NCBI GenBank assembly: GCA_050247895.1
Contig: JBFWTJ010000211.1
Location: 1 to 6,881 of the forward strand
DNA: 6,881 nt
Source of the DNA: CAVPEW01 sp050247895
GTDB taxonomy: Bacteria > Actinomycetota > Acidimicrobiia > Acidimicrobiales > VFJN01
Direction of reading: 5' to 3'
The position numbers and the translations under genes are program-made. Shown here one piece after another: positions 5,903 through 6,881 of the stretch; position 1 is the stretch's first letter, and every line of letters starts with the position of its first letter. The notes under the pieces were generated by a model. The model ran no database searches, was not told the origin of the DNA, and saw only the letters and a program-made list of their open reading frames with translations.

Positions 5903-6881
5903 ATGCGCACAGGAAAGGTCGTTCTCGTCGTGCTCGGTGCCCTGGCCACGCTGGTCGGCTTCGGGCTGGTGCTGGGAGGGGTGGCCCTGACCTGGGCCCA
6001 CGCCACCCAGCGGGACGACGACGGCTTCTACCGGACCGGCGACCACCCCTTCACGACCTCGGGCCACGCCCTGACCTCGGAGCGGGTCGACCTGCACAGC
6101 GACGTCCGCCCGGGAGACTGGACGCCGATCGACGACCTCGGCGAGGTCGAGGTCCGGTTGGCCGCGGTCGACGGCGGGCCGGTGTTCGCCGGGATCGGCC
6201 CGGCCCGCGACGTCGAGGCGTACCTGGCCGGCGTGCGGTACGACGAGGTCGTCGACGTCACGCTGGCGCCCTTCCACGTCGACCACCGCCGGCACGACGG
6301 CACGGCCACGCCCGCCGCCCCCGACGGGCAGCCCTTCTGGGTCGCCTCGGTCGCCGGCCCGGGCACGCAGACGCTGAGGTGGGACGTGGAGCCGGGCGAG
6401 TGGGTGCTCGTGCTCATGAACGCCGACGGGTCCCGGGGCGTGGCCGTGGAGGCCTCCGTCGGCGTGGCCACGGGCCTGCTGCTGCCGGTCGGGATCGGCA
6501 TGCTGGCCGTCGGCACGGTGGGCCTGGTCGCGGGGGCGGCGATGCTCGTGGCCGGGCTGCGCCGGGAGCCGGTCGCGGCCGGCACCCCCGGCCCGGGCGG
6601 CCCGGGCACCGCGGCACCGGTCATCGGCGGACCGCTGCCCGAGGGGCCCGCGCCGGGCGCGGCCACGACCGGCGCCTGGGGCCTGGGCGACCTGCCACCG
6701 GAAGGGGTCGGCACCGGCGTCGCCGCCGGCACCGGCACCAGGGCATACCCGGCCCGCCTCGACGGGCACCTCGACCTGCCGCTGAGCCGCTGGCTGTGGC
6801 TGGTCAAGTGGCTCCTGGTCCTGCCCCACCTGGTGGTCCTCGGCCTCCTGTGGGCCGCGGTGACCGTGCTGACCGTCGTGG
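5903..6881 (+). CDS. DUF4389-domain membrane protein with extracytoplasmic domain, C-terminus beyond window
   Basis: The first 326 residues are visible. ATG 5903 has GAGGAGG (5889-5895) at 7-nt spacing. Residues 5-31 form a hydrophobic helix after a short basic tail, serving as a membrane anchor or uncleaved signal. Residues 32-185 form a probably extracytoplasmic domain with many Asp, Val and Gly (for example GFYRTGDHPFTTSGHALTSE, 41-60) ending in EPGEWVLVLMNADGS. A second helix (about 186-219) returns the chain to the cytoplasm before the basic LRREP. A Gly/Pro/Ala-rich linker (about 220-280) follows, then AYPARLDGHLDLPLSRWLWL (281-300) and a hydrophobic run, which is the recognisable start of a DUF4389 domain. 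That domain is of unknown function and common in actinobacteria. The missing part should contain the rest of DUF4389 with further membrane spans. The gene shares a divergent regulatory region and box 3 with the CoA ligase. Family assignment rests on the LDGHLDLPLSRWLWLVKW pattern; the function is unknown. Confidence 0.85.
   Translation, partial: MRTGKVVLVVLGALATLVGFGLVLGGVALTWAHATQRDDDGFYRTGDHPFTTSGHALTSERVDLHSDVRPGDWTPIDDLGEVEVRLAAVDGGPVFAGIGPARDVEAYLAGVRYDEVVDVTLAPFHVDHRRHDGTATPAAPDGQPFWVASVAGPGTQTLRWDVEPGEWVLVLMNADGSRGVAVEASVGVATGLLLPVGIGMLAVGTVGLVAGAAMLVAGLRREPVAAGTPGPGGPGTAAPVIGGPLPEGPAPGAATTGAWGLGDLPPEGVGTGVAAGTGTRAYPARLDGHLDLPLSRWLWLVKWLLVLPHLVVLGLLWAAVTVLTVV

Noticed and set aside
5750..6829. 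N-terminal extension of the CoA ligase reading frame upstream of ATG 5749
   Set aside because: The extra residues are antisense to the DUF4389 gene and cross the regulatory region with box 3. The family normally begins about 20-30 residues before the Rossmann motif, as ATG 5749 gives.

Overview
This is a GC-rich window (about three quarters G+C by eye), with strongly G/C-ending codons and clear GGAGG-type ribosome binding sites. It looks like a chromosomal piece of a high-GC actinobacterium. An Acidimicrobiia-like source is possible but is only an impression from protein style. I see no rRNA, tRNA, CRISPR array, insertion sequence or phage gene.

Layout. (1) Minus strand, 1-2317: a P-type cation ATPase of the calcium (P2A) type, with its C-terminus cut off by the window edge. 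(2) 2318-2751: a divergent regulatory region holding a DosR/DevR-like palindrome (box 1), a promoter-like element, and a doubtful small ORF (2501-2755) built on a 105-bp tandem duplication. (3) Plus strand, 2752-3162: an unrecognised 136-aa tryptophan-rich protein. (4) Plus strand, 3277-3567: a small two-helix membrane protein (2TM family) with its own upstream box (box 2). (5) Minus strand, 3578-5749: a complete single-chain ADP-forming acyl/acetyl-CoA synthetase, convergent with the 2TM gene; their stop codons sit in the two arms of one small hairpin. (6) 5750-5902: a second divergent regulatory region with a third box (box 3). (7) Plus strand, 5903 to the right edge: the first 326 residues of a membrane protein with an extracytoplasmic domain and a C-terminal DUF4389 domain.

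How it fits together. Three 14-bp sites of the form GGGnC-N4-GnCCC (one with a single deviation) lie upstream of the genes, and every gene in the window is next to one. This is the pattern of the actinobacterial dormancy/hypoxia regulator DosR/DevR (OsdR in Streptomyces). Boxes 1 and 2 also share the same 9-mer exactly 34 bp downstream of the box start, and a related sequence follows box 3 at 35 bp. That places the boxes at about -42 from a predicted transcription start. The gene content suits the idea: a CtpF-like ATPase (ctpF is a DosR target in Mycobacterium tuberculosis), an ADP-forming CoA ligase able to make ATP by substrate-level phosphorylation, and small membrane proteins. My main inference is that this is a piece of a hypoxia/dormancy regulon containing two poorly characterised genes (2752-3162 and 5903 onward).
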